From JBBRUG01 sp038247995 (GTDB lineage Bacteria > Chloroflexota > Chloroflexia > Chloroflexales > Chloroflexaceae): a stretch of 13,178 bases of DNA. The translations under genes were made by a program, and so were the position numbers. Positions 12,965 through 13,178 of the stretch are shown here, in pieces. The stretch's first letter is position 1; every line of letters starts with the position of its first letter. The stretch covers positions 1 to 13,178 of the forward strand of contig JBBRUG010000158.1 of NCBI GenBank assembly GCA_038247995.1, read 5' to 3'. Under the pieces are notes generated by a model. It was not told the DNA's origin. It did no database searches and was given only the letters and a program-made list of their open reading frames with translations.

Positions 12965-13178
12965 GCTTATTTTTTTGGGCGCTAAATGAAATTCTCTCCC
13001 CACTTGCACGCGAAAAACCGGCTCAAATCGAGAGCACCCCCCCACTTTGGCGTACACGAAATCGGAATGTGTAAAGCGTTTCGGCCAGATCAGCCATCAA
13101 GTGGGGCAGTAAGCCTTCCAAGGAGCCAATTTTCGCCTGCTGGTGGGGCAATTTCACGAACCGACTCCGAAAATAAGC
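12965..13178. mobile_element. Imperfect palindrome with symmetric CCCCAC boxes (MITE-like or IS-end remnant candidate)
   Basis: No gene is seen in 12915-13178. From 12965 the plus strand reads GCTTATTTT, later TGAAATT, CCCCAC, GCGAAAA and GGCTC; the reverse complement from 13178 inward reads GCTTATTTT, TGAAATT, CCCCAC, GCGAAAA and GGCTC in the same order with a few gaps. CCCCAC occurs at 12998-13003 and 13040-13045, and GTGGGG at 13101-13106 and 13143-13148. Each pair is spaced exactly 42 bp and all four are symmetric about 13073. Subterminal repeated boxes in inverted arms are a feature of some insertion-sequence ends (for example IS21-type), but a regulatory dyad is also possible. No target-site duplication can be tested because the right end meets the window edge. 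Confidence 0.5.

Noticed and set aside
12965..13178. Firm assignment to IS21-family ends
   Set aside because: The repeated subterminal boxes fit the idea, but I cannot recall a specific element with these termini and no transposase gene is present, so it is kept as a hypothesis.

Overview
The window reads as a GC-rich chromosomal segment from a free-living bacterium, most likely a member of the Chloroflexota (Chloroflexales-like). This is an inference from the mix of genes: a secreted serine hydrolase with tri-tryptophan tandem repeats and an FLPFMQR-type tail, a DUF4397 exported protein, a VWA-TPR-like protein, a DUF6624 protein and malate synthase A. There is no rRNA, tRNA, CRISPR array, phage gene or complete insertion sequence.

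Left part (1-3218). The window opens inside a lipoprotein gene on the minus strand. Only its first 42 codons are present, starting at a TTG with a perfect AGGAGG. Next comes a large minus-strand gene for a secreted class C beta-lactamase-type serine hydrolase. It has five WWW-headed N-terminal repeats (polyglycine-hydrolase-like architecture) and an unusual C-terminal region. Between its start and the divergent malate synthase gene lies a 268-bp inverted array of CACTGA/TCAGTG units bounded by GGATCACTGA and its complement.

Middle (3219-9783). Malate synthase A (aceB, plus strand) has a clear TATAAT and Shine-Dalgarno site. It is followed by a 263-bp spacer with two strong dyads and a plus-strand NAD(P)-binding epimerase-like gene ending in a strong intrinsic terminator. 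The minus strand then carries, in transcription order from right to left, an exported two-domain DUF4397 protein, a VWA protein whose promoter implies a leaderless mRNA, a DUF6624-family protein with an unassigned C-terminal domain, and a YdeI/OmdA-like gene that has lost its 3' end at the epimerase terminator.

Right part (9908-13178). Three minus-strand genes encode parts of a peptide/nickel-type ABC importer: an inner-membrane permease (DppC/OppC type) and two ATPases (DppD and DppF types). The permease and first ATPase are 2 bp apart; the second ATPase follows after 152 bp containing two hairpins. The partner permease (DppB type) and a substrate-binding protein are not in the window. Where dppB would normally precede dppC there is instead a GAAGGAT heptamer array and a roughly 214-bp imperfect palindrome with precisely symmetric CCCCAC boxes, possibly a miniature mobile element or a remnant of insertion-sequence ends.

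The genes do not form one obvious pathway. The clearest functional units are glyoxylate use (aceB), peptide-type uptake (the ABC genes) and a set of exported or surface proteins. The most unusual material is non-coding: two separate inverted-repeat elements, two heptamer arrays abutting start codons, and a duplicated leader overlapping a start codon. A DUF1559-like 17-residue motif inside the serine hydrolase is also notable.
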